Below, in pieces: positions 18,601-27,361 of a DNA stretch of 64,000 bases. How positions within the stretch are numbered: position 1 is the stretch's first letter; each line of letters starts with the position of its first letter. Origin of the DNA: Salarchaeum sp. JOR-1. GTDB lineage: Archaea; Halobacteriota; Halobacteria; Halobacteriales; Halobacteriaceae. Position numbers and translations under genes: made by a program. The stretch is from assembly GCF_007833275.1 (NCBI RefSeq), contig NZ_CP042241.1, positions 1,240,001 to 1,304,000 of the forward strand, given 5' to 3'. The notes beneath the pieces are model-generated. The model did no database searches. It saw only the letters and a program-made list of their open reading frames with translations, and was not told where the DNA came from.

Positions 18601-20447
18601 ATCGGACGTCTGACTTCGGTGCCTACGAAGATGGGCGGTTCTCGTATGGTATTCCTGAAGCAGGACTGCTGGGTACGGAGTACTATGTCCCCGTTTCGCC
18701 AGATGCACTCTACATCATGGCCGCAGAACACACGACGGTGCGTGTAGACAAAGATGCAGATGGCGTGTCCGAGACCGTGCGGACACTCACCACAAACGAG
18801 ATTCTGCGAGTCGAACACCCGGCTCAAGGCACCCATGTGACTGCGACGGGCCGTATTCAGGTGGTCGCCCAGCGAGCCCGCTGGTCGAACATGGATTACA
18901 CGTACCTTGTTACCCTTGATGCAGTCTCGACGGCTGCCTCGTCGTATACGCTCCCTGCTGAACCGCCGCATAACACGAAAGCCGCAACGAGTAAAACTGG
19001 CGTCTATCTCATCGCCACGCAACCCAACACGACCGTCCAGGCAGACATTGGTCGGGACGGCAGCATTGAGCGGACTCTCTCACTGGATCGGGGCGATGTG
19101 CAGAAAATTGAGTTCACACAGGCGACTCGCGTCACTGCGACCAACCCGCTTATCGCCGTCTACACCTATCACGTGCGTGCCCAAGACTGGTGGGGGACGA
19201 GTATGCGAGAGTATATTGCAGCTGGAACGCCCGGCAACCACATCGAAATTCAGCAGGGCTCGTGGGCTGGGAAACACTACGATGGCGGAATCAATGCATG
19301 GGGGACGTACACTACTCCCCCGCAACAGCCTGTGGAAGATCCGCCCGCAGTTTCAGCATTCTCCGCTGACTTCAGGAATGGCACCCTCCGTGTTACCTTC
19401 ACTTCCCGGGCTGATCTGACCAACATCTCGGTGCGCCTCACACAGCAAAATCAGCGCCTCGAGACACTGACTGAGACGGACTTCACACACAAAAACGGGA
19501 CGTATATCGCGACGTACACACCCGCTGTCGGAGTTGATGGGAACATTACTGCAACGCTGCGGACAGCAGCCACCGAACACGGCGACGCCGCGACAGGCCA
19601 ACAAGACACCCTCCGTATTCCCACGACACGACCGGCGATCTCATTCACGTATACGCCATCGACACCAGTAAGCGGTGAGACGATTACGTTCACCGCTACA
19701 ACGCCCGATACAATTCATCGGATTCAGAGCGTCCAGTGGAACTTCGATGCAGATGGCGACATTGAAGCGACGGGGCGGACCGTTACCAACGCATTCCCAG
19801 CGGGCGACCATCAAGTAACCGTACAGGTCCTGACGGCAACCAACCGTACAGTCACCCACACGAGGCTCCTCACAGTCACAGAGGGGACGAACGCCAGTCT
19901 CCGCCTCACCGGTACCAGTAGTTCTGTGATTCCCGGTGGAGACATGACCATCACGTTCAATCTTACCAACACGCAGTCAACGGCAATTGGCGCTGCACTG
20001 GATGTCACGCTCCCGCCGACTTGGACTGTTACTGCGAAAACAACGGCCGGCGGATACTGGAAAAACACAACACAAGAACTCATCTGGCCGTCGATTGCAC
20101 CACAGGAAACAGTCCACCCATCGATGACAGTTACTATCCCCGAATCCGCCGCCGGCACCTATACAGTGCACGCTGAAGCCACACCGTCATCGAACCTTAA
20201 CCAAACGATCGCGACAAACATCACGATTCACGTCGGGGGCAAACCAGTGATCAGTTCCATTGCCGGTTCAAACGGACGGATATCAACGAGAGAAACGTTA
20301 CGAGCTGTCACTTACTGGAAACGAGGCACGACAGTTCCCGGCACTGGACACAAAATCGGTATCCGAACCCTCCTTGACGTGATCTCCCACTGGAAAAACC
20401 GCACCCCGGTCGGAGGACAGAACTCCCCGACGAACACCCACGACTAA
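15687..20447 (+). CDS. 1586-residue secreted protein: helical head, TSP3 repeats, PKD, dockerin-like tail
   Basis: A signal peptide (LSLLIIVVSAMSVGGIAVST) is followed by a beta domain, then a largely helical region (about residues 150-370). A CARDB-like domain comes next, then thrombospondin type 3 calcium-binding repeats (about 538-786, units like DTDGDGTANYADTNNDADAW). A PKD domain (about 798-884) is followed by three copies of an unusual about 100-residue repeat (cores NTTIKIDRDGDGTIETT, HTTVRVDKDADGVSETV, NTTVQADIGRDGSIERT). A second PKD, a NEW3-type domain and a degenerate dockerin-like tail (STRETLRAVTYWKRGTTVPG, then TLLDVISHWKN) complete it. The tail has lost its acidic loop but keeps both Trp positions and the VPGT linker seen in the next protein. 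It is probably an extracellular Ca-dependent structural protein. It lies 65 bases upstream of the metallopeptidase gene. Confidence 0.85.
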   Translation: MPKVISRERVRSLSLLIIVVSAMSVGGIAVSTTTGEAASASAITLTNIQDDDGDGNLADFTLQINADTRVCEWSYLCGNGEPYFKVTIGDYTKRTPNVDRKSGTFEISVDASKIASTAKDVTITVELYDEDLDSDGLRNTWTKTISYEPINKDLSDKEMALRGIESLAPSYTEYATTLLNKNYWLDNSADHIENAAKATVPTSSRDIGMEVLTHYAGGPASATWTTVQVGVWSGISFFEWKMGRLLELSNGYGEAGYSEFHTQLSKLAENTRKIKTADTARERRTLIENREELLRQFYKTEQRYLANLRATIRSDEGFDLDGALWDFFEVNMKDYSRLKDEFNDLEKHLITDYYWTQIYLNADQSSYANLTNAVTTPPVLSPKPDITKVSAPSTVRVGESFTITVTATNNGVDATYQSIAVSFPDATSANAISITDTDFSNANYATVFPSGTSVGHKYGLGSTVQSKYPLAEVGGPWATDQTKSLTLTVTPKESGTYTFYVKSVAKDGGWESDPAIGETATTDQQSEYVYTYTVTVTGDRDNDGLLNSEDPCPDDANCDGDGWPDDTDPTPETQNTDGVGATDGTDSETKANTDGDDTNNYADRNNDNDGWNDGVDPTPLTANTDKTWQPDGFNSETKTDTDGDGTANYADTNNDADAWPDAIDPTPVTPNTDSTWKRDGVAGETTRDTDNDGTPNYADPDNDGDSVPDGTDPQPLGTNADGDGWSDSTDPTPNTANTDTTWKQDGIGGETKQDTDGDGIANYADADNDGDGYTDSSEAANGSNPLNKTSTPAGPNTPPTAAFSYTPTNPNTTTTVTFTASAATDDTGIQSYAWDILGDSNTDQAGESITHTFSEAGEYTVTLTVTDGNGSTDTITKTILVTSPAEENTTTDPTGYTYRVPYTLNTQKLSGAMASSLFVTATDNTTIKIDRDGDGTIETTRSVTSGEATRIAKPKQGLVVTAAQPLNVRYEYRTSDFGAYEDGRFSYGIPEAGLLGTEYYVPVSPDALYIMAAEHTTVRVDKDADGVSETVRTLTTNEILRVEHPAQGTHVTATGRIQVVAQRARWSNMDYTYLVTLDAVSTAASSYTLPAEPPHNTKAATSKTGVYLIATQPNTTVQADIGRDGSIERTLSLDRGDVQKIEFTQATRVTATNPLIAVYTYHVRAQDWWGTSMREYIAAGTPGNHIEIQQGSWAGKHYDGGINAWGTYTTPPQQPVEDPPAVSAFSADFRNGTLRVTFTSRADLTNISVRLTQQNQRLETLTETDFTHKNGTYIATYTPAVGVDGNITATLRTAATEHGDAATGQQDTLRIPTTRPAISFTYTPSTPVSGETITFTATTPDTIHRIQSVQWNFDADGDIEATGRTVTNAFPAGDHQVTVQVLTATNRTVTHTRLLTVTEGTNASLRLTGTSSSVIPGGDMTITFNLTNTQSTAIGAALDVTLPPTWTVTAKTTAGGYWKNTTQELIWPSIAPQETVHPSMTVTIPESAAGTYTVHAEATPSSNLNQTIATNITIHVGGKPVISSIAGSNGRISTRETLRAVTYWKRGTTVPGTGHKIGIRTLLDVISHWKNRTPVGGQNSPTNTHD

Positions 20448-20480
20448 CGCCGTAGCGGAAGTCCCGAAATAGCGGGCGTA

Positions 20481-20488
20481 AATATATG
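20481..20488 (+). promoter_or_regulatory. TATA-like element, leaderless promoter of metallopeptidase gene
   Basis: AATATATG lies about 28 bases before the ATG at 20513. It suggests the peptidase gene has its own leaderless promoter, although it directly follows the 1586-residue protein gene. Confidence 0.6.
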
Positions 20489-20512
20489 TTTCTGTGACGA
20501 TGACGGATACCT

Positions 20513-22072
20513 ATGCAACTGCGTACGGTGGCGGTTTTGTGTCTGCTTCTAGGTAGCAGCCTTTCAGTGGGGGTTGGGAGTACAGCCGCCGGACTCGCTA
20601 CCACCTCAACTGCTATCCACCCCACGTCTTTGGCGCCGATTAACAATACCACAAACAATAATACAAGTACGTCGGTGCCAACTCCAGTTCCGACGAGCGC
20701 GTCACGTGCTTCTACGCAGCCGACACCTCCGATTCTGATTAACTATTCAATCGATAGGACGCCGGATTCACTTGGAACTGTCCAGGTTACAGCGACTGTC
20801 ACACCCCCACCGAATCTCGTCAATCTGACCTTCTACCTTGGCGCCGAGCAAACCATCCTCCAGTCGACCGGGATACAACACATTGAAAATAAGATTTGGG
20901 CGTGGAATGATTCACTCAGCTCCGCAATCACTGTCACCTATCGCGTAGCGGTTAATTCGTCAATGAAGTTCGGTGTGAATCGCGTTGAAACAGACAGTTG
21001 GGCATTTCTTGGAACCCCGCAAGTAACACTCAGATATGGGTATTCGTACTATCCACCCAACCCCGACCGCCAACACGAACTTCTCATTCAGGGTGCCGGC
21101 TATGTCACCCCAACGCCCGACAACGAACCCCTAGCACGCTATCTCCTACTCGGCCCCTACAACTCCAGGACTGCACAAACACCCTCCCAAACCTTCCACT
21201 ACGTTTGGCCACGGAACACCACCCTCGCGATGGATCCATCACGAGCACTCGGTATCCTCACAAACCTCAGCACAGCGTTTAACGTTAGCGCTAAAGACCC
21301 CCGTGTGTCTGTATTCAGTCTGCCACATCCGATTCGCGGTGGGGGTGCTTCTTACAACACGTCATTGTGGATTTCAGCGAGTACCCCTCCCACGTCTGAT
21401 GTCTTGTACCATGAGTATGTCCATTCTCGACAATCGTTCCCGGAAACAACAGCGGCAATGGCGTGGCTCATCGAAGGTAGTGCCAGCTACTATAGCCATT
21501 ATCTTGCCTGGCAACTCGGCAACCGTGATCTCGAGACGTTCCGAGATCGCCTTGTCCGTGGTGTTCCGACTGATGCAGTGCTCGCAACAACCGCACAAAC
21601 CACAGATGCGGCATACGAAAAAGGCGCATTAGTCCTCGCCAAACTCGATATTCGAATTCGGAATAAAACAAATGGGAGGTATACGTTGATGGATGTGTTC
21701 CGTCGTCTCAATACGATTACTGAATCCCAGATACTGTCCGTTAGTCGCTTCCAAGCGACAATAACAAACGTCACTGGTGTCTCGGTAAACAAGTCTGTTA
21801 ACCGCTATGTAACCACACGCGACACACCTACTCTTCCGACCCATCTCGAACATCTATACACCAGGTCTGACACGAACGATTCGACGATACCTGTGAACAC
21901 TACGATTCCCGAAGCGATCGCGGGTGCTGATCGAGTGGTCCAAATACAGGAATTCCTCACTGCTATTCAATATTGGAAACAAACAAAATCCGTTCCAGGA
22001 ACAAACCAAGTCCTCTCATTATACGACTTTCTCACTCTCGTAGAACTCTGGAAAAACGAAACCCCGGTTTAG
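20513..22072 (+). CDS. Secreted HExxH metallopeptidase with dockerin-like tail
   Basis: This is a 519-residue protein with a signal peptide (LRTVAVLCLLLGSSLSVGVG), a Thr/Ser/Pro-rich linker (about 30-75), an Ig-like region, and a zincin catalytic domain. LYHEYVHSRQ at about residue 300 gives the HExxH zinc motif. WLIEGSASYY about 20 residues later supplies the third ligand Glu. This is a gluzincin arrangement, as in the M1/M61-type and related families; which one cannot be settled by eye. The tail (QIQEFLTAIQYWKQTKSVPG, then FLTLVELWKN) is the same degenerate dockerin-like pair as in the preceding protein, down to the SVPGT linker. It is the only clear enzyme among the tail-bearing proteins and may process or remodel them. 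Confidence 0.85.
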   Translation: MQLRTVAVLCLLLGSSLSVGVGSTAAGLATTSTAIHPTSLAPINNTTNNNTSTSVPTPVPTSASRASTQPTPPILINYSIDRTPDSLGTVQVTATVTPPPNLVNLTFYLGAEQTILQSTGIQHIENKIWAWNDSLSSAITVTYRVAVNSSMKFGVNRVETDSWAFLGTPQVTLRYGYSYYPPNPDRQHELLIQGAGYVTPTPDNEPLARYLLLGPYNSRTAQTPSQTFHYVWPRNTTLAMDPSRALGILTNLSTAFNVSAKDPRVSVFSLPHPIRGGGASYNTSLWISASTPPTSDVLYHEYVHSRQSFPETTAAMAWLIEGSASYYSHYLAWQLGNRDLETFRDRLVRGVPTDAVLATTAQTTDAAYEKGALVLAKLDIRIRNKTNGRYTLMDVFRRLNTITESQILSVSRFQATITNVTGVSVNKSVNRYVTTRDTPTLPTHLEHLYTRSDTNDSTIPVNTTIPEAIAGADRVVQIQEFLTAIQYWKQTKSVPGTNQVLSLYDFLTLVELWKNETPV

Positions 22073-22079
22073 TCGTTGT

Positions 22080-22520
22080 ACCCGCGCCCAGTTTTACACC
22101 GGCGTTTAGATTCGTATCAATCCCGGTTTTCGCCCTATCGCCAACGACGACACCCAGCTTCCGCCGCCCCCTTATCGACCGCTGTTCCTTCTACGTGCAT
22201 CCGGATTGGTTCGTCGTCATGCCGGAGATTCGCGACAACCGTTCCCGTACCAAAGTTTACATTTTGGCCCAGCACGCTGTCCTCAACGTACGTTAGGTGG
22301 CCACACGCAGTCTCCTCCATCAGCAGCGAATTTTTGAACTCAACCCCGTTGCCGACGCGGACACCCGATCCAAGAACCGTTGCACCGCGGACGTACGCGT
22401 TTGGCCCAATATCACCTCCAGCTTGCACGATAACTGGGCCTTCCAGATACGCACCTGCCCGAACCCGCGCCTCTTCTTCGACGACAATAGTGCCCTGGAG
22501 TGTCGCCCGCCCTCTCTGTT
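22080..22520 (-). pseudogene. Inverted fragment of a glmU-type left-handed beta-helix domain
   Basis: The minus strand encodes hexapeptide-repeat sequence (IVVEEEARVRAGAYLEGPVI, GPNAYVRGATVLGSGVRVGN, VNFGTGTVVANLRHDD). It is closely parallel to the C-terminal acyltransferase half of the GlmU-like protein encoded just to the right. The homology continues past a frame break near 22160 (RKLGVVVGDRAKTG, NLNAGVKLGAG). There is no nucleotidyltransferase half and no start. It is a head-to-head, diverged partial duplicate, most likely left from an earlier rearrangement of this locus. Confidence 0.8.
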
Positions 22521-22610
22521 GTCTGGGATGAGAACGATCGTATTGGTGGGTCGTTCGGGGAGTGACCGTGGGTCGTGGTGGGTGGGGTGCGACTGGTGTG
22601 ACTGCCAAGA

Positions 22611-22617
22611 TATATTT
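22611..22617 (+). promoter_or_regulatory. TATA-like element, leaderless promoter of the amino-sugar operon
   Basis: TATATTT lies about 28 bases upstream of the ATG at 22643. This spacing decides that start rather than an in-frame GTG-type start further upstream (22562), and indicates a leaderless operon mRNA. Confidence 0.65.
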
Positions 22618-22642
22618 AGGGGGGTTGGGTTACTTTGTGGGT

Positions 22643-23836
22643 ATGCAAGCTGTTGTGTTGGCGGCTGGTGAGGGGACGCGGTTGCGGCCGATCTCTGGGA
22701 CGCGGCCGAAGCCGCTTGTGCCGGTTGGTGGGCGGCCGTTAGTCGAACATGTGTTGGCGGCGAGCCAGGCGGTGGTTGATGAGTTTGTGGTTGTGGTAGG
22801 GTATCGGGCGGACGACGTGCGAGCGCAGATCGGCGATGAGTTTGCGGGCGTGCCCGTGACGTACGTTGAACAGGCCGAGCAACAGGGGACTGCTGATGCG
22901 GTGGCGTGTGCGCGCGCGGCGATTGATGAGCGGTTCCTCGTGTTGAATGGGGATGTCATTGTTGACGCGGAACTCGTAGAGGCGCTTGCTGGCGCGGCGG
23001 GGCATGCGCTGGCGGCGATGCCAGTCGAGAACCCGTCGAATTATGGCGTGGTGTCGGTAGCAGATGGTGAACTAACGGGGTTGGTGGAGAAACCCACCAA
23101 CCCATCGAGTTCGCTGGCGAATCTTGGAGTGTATGCGTTCGCCCCGAGCGTGTTCGATGTCCTCGAGGACGTGTCGGCGAGTGCGCGCGGGGAGTATGAG
23201 GTGACGGATGCGATCGGGGCGCTGTGTGAGCGGGGCGAGTCGGTAACGGTGGTCGAGCATGAGGGCCTGTGGATTGATGTGGGGCGGCCGTGGGAGGTAC
23301 TTGCGGCGACCGAAGCGGTGCTTGCGGACTCTGAGCGTGACGTCGCGGGCACGGTCGAGGACCGGGTCACCCTCGAGGGCCCTGTCGTCGTTGAAGAGGG
23401 CGCGCGCGTGCGTGATGGGACGGTGATTGAGGGGCCGGTCGTCGTGAAGGCCGGCGCGGAGGTCGGGCCGAATGCGTACGTTCGGGGATCGACAGTGATT
23501 GGGGAGGACTGTCGGATTGGGAATGCGGTTGAGGTGAAAAATTCGGTGTTGCTAGCTGGAGCGACCGTGGGCCATCTCTCCTACGTTGGGGATAGCGTGT
23601 TGGGGGCCGATGTGAACTTCGGGGCGGGCACCACGGTAGCGAACCTCCGGCATGACGAGGACACCGTCCAGATGCACGTGAAGGGGGAGCGTGTTGATAC
23701 GGGGCGGCGGAAACTCGGAGTGATCTGTGGCGATGGCGTGAGGACGGGGATTAATACGAGTCTGAACGCCGGGGTTAAGTTGGCGGCGGGGACAGGGACG
23801 GCACCGGGAGCGGTTGTGATGGAGGACAAAAACTGA
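22643..23836 (+). CDS. glmU: GlmU-like bifunctional GlcNAc-1-P uridylyltransferase/acetyltransferase
   Basis: This is a 397-residue protein. The first about 230 residues are a nucleotidyltransferase, with MQAVVLAAGEGTRLRP (nucleotide-binding loop), RPKPLVPVGGRPL and the metal-binding LNGDVIV. The C-terminal half is a left-handed beta-helix of hexapeptide repeats (VTLEGPVVVEEGARVRDG, GPNAYVRGSTVIGEDCRIGN) ending in ICGDGVRTGINTSLNAGV, as in acetyltransferases. The family converts GlcN-1-P to UDP-GlcNAc or related NDP-sugars in the cytoplasm. Its stop overlaps the next start by one base and GlmS follows, so the operon context supports a GlcNAc role. Sugar specificity cannot be proved from sequence; dTDP-glucose type activity is the alternative. 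Confidence 0.85.
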   Translation: MQAVVLAAGEGTRLRPISGTRPKPLVPVGGRPLVEHVLAASQAVVDEFVVVVGYRADDVRAQIGDEFAGVPVTYVEQAEQQGTADAVACARAAIDERFLVLNGDVIVDAELVEALAGAAGHALAAMPVENPSNYGVVSVADGELTGLVEKPTNPSSSLANLGVYAFAPSVFDVLEDVSASARGEYEVTDAIGALCERGESVTVVEHEGLWIDVGRPWEVLAATEAVLADSERDVAGTVEDRVTLEGPVVVEEGARVRDGTVIEGPVVVKAGAEVGPNAYVRGSTVIGEDCRIGNAVEVKNSVLLAGATVGHLSYVGDSVLGADVNFGAGTTVANLRHDEDTVQMHVKGERVDTGRRKLGVICGDGVRTGINTSLNAGVKLAAGTGTAPGAVVMEDKN

Positions 23837-24984
23837 TGAAGGCAGTGATACTCGCGGCTGGTGAGGGGAATCGACTCCGCCCATTGACCGAACGCCGACC
23901 GAAACCGATGTTACCGGTCGGGAATCGCCCGATTTTGGAACACGTCCTTGAGGCCGTGGTTGCGGCGGGCTTTGAGGAGGTGGTGTTTGTGGTTGGGTAT
24001 GAGCGTGACCGGATTCAGACGTATTTCGGGGATGGCGACGACTGGAACGTCGATATCACGTATGCATCCCAGGACCATCAGCTTGGCACGGGGCATGCCG
24101 TGTTGCAGGCTGAACCGTACGTTGATGAGGCGTTTGTCGTATTGAATGGCGATCGGGTGATTGATGCGAGTCTCGTCGAGGCAGTCGGTGAGAAGATCCA
24201 CTCTGGTGAGCTGCCGGCGGTGAGTGTGACACGCGTTGAGAATGCACGGAACTATGGGGTCGTTGAGGTCGCCGGTGAGACCGTGCAGGGAATTCAGGAA
24301 AATCCGCCGCGGCAGACGAGGCGGGCGGATGTGATTAATGCTGGTGTGTATGGGTTTGACACGGAAATTTTTGATGCGCTGCGTGCGACAGACACGTCTC
24401 GATCCGGCGAGTTAGAGGTGACAGCGACGTTAGATCGGTTGGCTGCCGACCAGCGGGTGGCGGCGGTCCGGTACGGCGACTACTGGCTTGACGTCTCCTA
24501 TCTGTGGGATCTGCTCGCGGTGAACGCAGCGGTCCTCACAAACGACGCTATTGCGACGGAGGCGCAGTCGGCGCGCCCGGAGGTCGCTGTTGCTGCCTCC
24601 GCGGACATCGCTGAGAGTGCCGTGGTACACCCCCGCGTCTCGCTGGGCGGGAATGTCACTGTTGGCGCCAACGCCGTCCTGTCAAACGCGGTGGTGCTTC
24701 CCGATGCGACGATCGAACCGGGGGCAGTCGTCCAGGACTGCGTGATTGGTGAGAACGCGACCGTTGGCCCGAATACGACGGTCGTTGGCGGTCCGGCACG
24801 TGTTGTCGTTGATGATGAAGTGCATCGGGATGTCGGGCTGGGCGGCGTCATCGGCGACAACACGCTGCTTGGTGGCGGTGTCACCGTTGATTCCGGAACC
24901 ATTATTGGGAATCACGTTTGCGTCGAATCCGGTGTGACAGTTGCTGAGCGGATTCCGTCTGGTGTGGAGGTGCGGAGGGGATAA
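23836..24984 (+). CDS. Second sugar nucleotidyltransferase with beta-helix domain
   Basis: This is a 382-residue paralogue of the preceding gene with the same two-part plan. The nucleotidyltransferase half has MKAVILAAGEGNRLRPLTER, RPKPMLPVGNRPI and VLNGDRVID. The C-terminal hexapeptide repeats include SLGGNVTVGANAVLSNAVVL and VIGENATVGPNTTVVGG. In LNGDRVI an Arg follows the metal-binding Asp. Its ATG overlaps the stop of glmU by one base, and its own stop is 3 bases before glmS, so the three genes are translationally tight. It likely activates a related sugar phosphate (glucose-, mannose- or glucosamine-1-phosphate) for the glycan pathway; the substrate is unknown. Confidence 0.8.
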   Translation: MKAVILAAGEGNRLRPLTERRPKPMLPVGNRPILEHVLEAVVAAGFEEVVFVVGYERDRIQTYFGDGDDWNVDITYASQDHQLGTGHAVLQAEPYVDEAFVVLNGDRVIDASLVEAVGEKIHSGELPAVSVTRVENARNYGVVEVAGETVQGIQENPPRQTRRADVINAGVYGFDTEIFDALRATDTSRSGELEVTATLDRLAADQRVAAVRYGDYWLDVSYLWDLLAVNAAVLTNDAIATEAQSARPEVAVAASADIAESAVVHPRVSLGGNVTVGANAVLSNAVVLPDATIEPGAVVQDCVIGENATVGPNTTVVGGPARVVVDDEVHRDVGLGGVIGDNTLLGGGVTVDSGTIIGNHVCVESGVTVAERIPSGVEVRRG

Positions 24985-24987
24985 TCC

Positions 24988-26790
24988 ATGTGTGGCATTG
25001 TTGGCTACACCGGCACCGAAGCGGCGTTACCGGTCGTTGCGACCGGGTTGAAGAACCTCGAATACCGCGGGTATGACTCGGCCGGCGTCGCCCTTCTCGA
25101 TGACACTCTCGACGTCTACAAGAGCGAAGGTGACATCGACGCGCTCACCCTGCCCGACACCCATTCGGCAACAACCGGCCTTGGGCATACCCGGTGGAGT
25201 ACTCACGGGCAACCCACGGATGCAAACGCCCACCCACATACGGACTGCACGGGCGAGATCGCTGTCGTCCACAACGGGATTATTGACAACTACGAGGAGT
25301 TGAAAGCTGAGTTGGTGGCGGCTGGCCACGAGTTTACGAGTGAGACGGATACGGAAGTCGTCCCCCACTTGCTTGAAGCCCACTACGATGGCACGAATCT
25401 CCGGGCGGCCGTGCAAGCGGTCGTTGAGCGGCTCACGGGAAGTTTTGCCCTAGGTGTGACCGCTGTTGGGGCTGCTGAGTTAGTCGTCACCCGTCAAGAC
25501 AGCCCGTTAGTTCTTGGCCGTGGCGAGACAGCGAATTTCGTTGCCAGTGACGTTACCGCGTTCCTGGAATACACGCGGGATGTCATCTTTCTGGAAGACG
25601 GCGACATTGCGACGGTGACGGCCGACGAGATCACGATCTGGCAGGGTGACGACCGGGTCACCCGGGAGGCCCAGACTGTTGACTGGGAGGCGGATGCCGC
25701 CGAGAAAGCCGGGTACGAGCATTACATGCTCAAAGAAATTCACGAACAGCCACAGGCCCTCCGGCAGACGATCTCCGGCCGCGTGGACGTCGTCAACGGT
25801 ACCGCCGACCTCGAGTTCGACCTCCCGACAAACTATCTTCAGAGTCTTGACGAAATCCAGATTGTCGCGGCCGGCACGTCCTACCATGCCGGTCTGTATG
25901 CCCGGCGGTTGCTTGAAGCGCACGCTGACGTCCGGTGTACGGTTGAAGTTGCCAGTGAATACGAATTCACCGGCGGCCGCGATCCCTGGCGCACGCTTGT
26001 TGTCGCTGTCACTCAAAGCGGGGAGACCGCAGACACCCTCAGTGCGATGCGGACGGCCGCGGCCGCCGGCGCCCGCACGCTTGCCGTCACGAACACCGTC
26101 GGGAGCACCGCCGCCCGCGAAGCCGACGACGTCGTCTACATTCGGGCGGGCCCGGAAATCGGGGTTGCAGCCACCAAAACGTTCGCCGCGCAAGTCACCA
26201 CCCTCGCGTTGCTGACCGTTGCCATCGGCCGAGAGCGCAACGCCCTGGGTGGTGACCGCGCCAGCACCCTCCTTGAGAACATCCGGAGTCTGCCCGGCGC
26301 CATCCAACAAGTCCTGGATGACGCTGACCGTGTCGCAGACACCGCCCGGGAGCTGGCTGACAGTGAGGCGTTTTTCTTTGTTGGGCGGCGCCTCGGCATG
26401 CCGGTGTCGCTTGAGGGCGCGTTGAAACTCAAGGAAATCAGCTATACGCATGCCGAGGGGTTCGGTGGCGGGGAACTCAAACACGGTAGTCTCGCCCTCG
26501 TAACTGCCGACACACCCGTCATCGCCATCCTCACCGACGGCGCGAACCCGGAGAAGATGGTGCACAACGTCAAGGAAGTCCAGTCACGAGACGCGCCCGT
26601 CCTCGGGGTCTCCTCACTCGACGACGCCGAGTCGGTTCTCGATGTCACCTTCCCCGTCCCCAGCCTCGGCGATCTCGAACCGCTCGTCGCCAACGTCTAC
26701 CTCCAACTGTTCGCCTACCACATCGCCGACGCACTCGACCGCAACATCGACAAACCACGCAACCTCGCCAAAAGCGTCACCGTCGAATAA
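24988..26790 (+). CDS. glmS: Glutamine-fructose-6-phosphate aminotransferase (isomerizing)
   Basis: This is a 600-residue, full-length GlmS. The N-terminal glutaminase domain starts MCGIVGYTGTEAALPV, with the catalytic Cys right after the initiator Met, and continues with GLGHTRWSTHG. Two SIS sugar-isomerase domains follow (AAGTSYHAGLYARRLLEAH with TQSGETADTLSAM, and EISYTHAEGFGGGELKHGS). The C-terminus DKPRNLAKSVTVE is the classic GlmS ending. It makes glucosamine-6-phosphate from fructose-6-phosphate and glutamine, the first committed step to UDP-GlcNAc. It is the last gene of the operon with the two nucleotidyltransferases. GlmM, which makes the intermediate GlcN-1-P, lies 6 kb away. Confidence 0.96.
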   Translation: MCGIVGYTGTEAALPVVATGLKNLEYRGYDSAGVALLDDTLDVYKSEGDIDALTLPDTHSATTGLGHTRWSTHGQPTDANAHPHTDCTGEIAVVHNGIIDNYEELKAELVAAGHEFTSETDTEVVPHLLEAHYDGTNLRAAVQAVVERLTGSFALGVTAVGAAELVVTRQDSPLVLGRGETANFVASDVTAFLEYTRDVIFLEDGDIATVTADEITIWQGDDRVTREAQTVDWEADAAEKAGYEHYMLKEIHEQPQALRQTISGRVDVVNGTADLEFDLPTNYLQSLDEIQIVAAGTSYHAGLYARRLLEAHADVRCTVEVASEYEFTGGRDPWRTLVVAVTQSGETADTLSAMRTAAAAGARTLAVTNTVGSTAAREADDVVYIRAGPEIGVAATKTFAAQVTTLALLTVAIGRERNALGGDRASTLLENIRSLPGAIQQVLDDADRVADTARELADSEAFFFVGRRLGMPVSLEGALKLKEISYTHAEGFGGGELKHGSLALVTADTPVIAILTDGANPEKMVHNVKEVQSRDAPVLGVSSLDDAESVLDVTFPVPSLGDLEPLVANVYLQLFAYHIADALDRNIDKPRNLAKSVTVE

Positions 26791-27309
26791 CGTAGGATCC
26801 CTTGTTGAACCCGGCTTAGGTATTGTCGTCATTGTCGTCGGACTTCCAGATGAGCAGTAATAGGCCAACGAGTGCACTGCCAACCCCAAGAATCGGCAAT
26901 ACAAGGGAATTCAGGAGCCAGTGAGATGCCGTCGAGGTGGCTGGGGGAGTCGCTGTCTCGCTCGATGCTTGTGCTGACGTCCTCGTCGTCCGAGTCGTTG
27001 TTGGTGTCGCAGCCGTTTTGGATGTCGGTTGGGTTGGGTCACCACGCACAGCGAAAAATCCCTCCTGTGTCCCGGTATAGAGGTTGTTTTCGTCCAGCAC
27101 GGGACACCCCGGGGTTATTGCATCGACTGACCAGAGTTGTGTTCCGTCGTCGAGCCGCAGCGCATATATCTGGTAATCTGAACCCAGATACACCACCCCG
27201 TCAGAGATAGCCGGCAAATTCCATGAGGTTCCACTTCCCTCGTGCTCCCATTGCTGTTCTCCAGTCGCGGCGTCAAACCCATACGACCAGCCATCACCAC
27301 CGTCAACTA

Positions 27310-27361
27310 CCCCACCCTACTTGCTCGGGGCTGACGCCCGCTCGCTTCGTTGAGGGTGGGG
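27310..27361. repeat. Terminal palindrome of the inserted TnpB element
   Basis: CCCCACCCT at 27310-27318 pairs with AGGGTGGGG at 27353-27361. It lies at the 3' side of the minus-strand tnpB, overlapping its last codons, where the right-end structure and guide (omega) RNA of IS200/IS605 elements are normally found. It marks one boundary of the insertion in the PQQ gene. Confidence 0.65.

Noticed and set aside
25507..26565. 352-codon minus-strand open frame
   Set aside because: It is antisense to GlmS, a full-length housekeeping enzyme.
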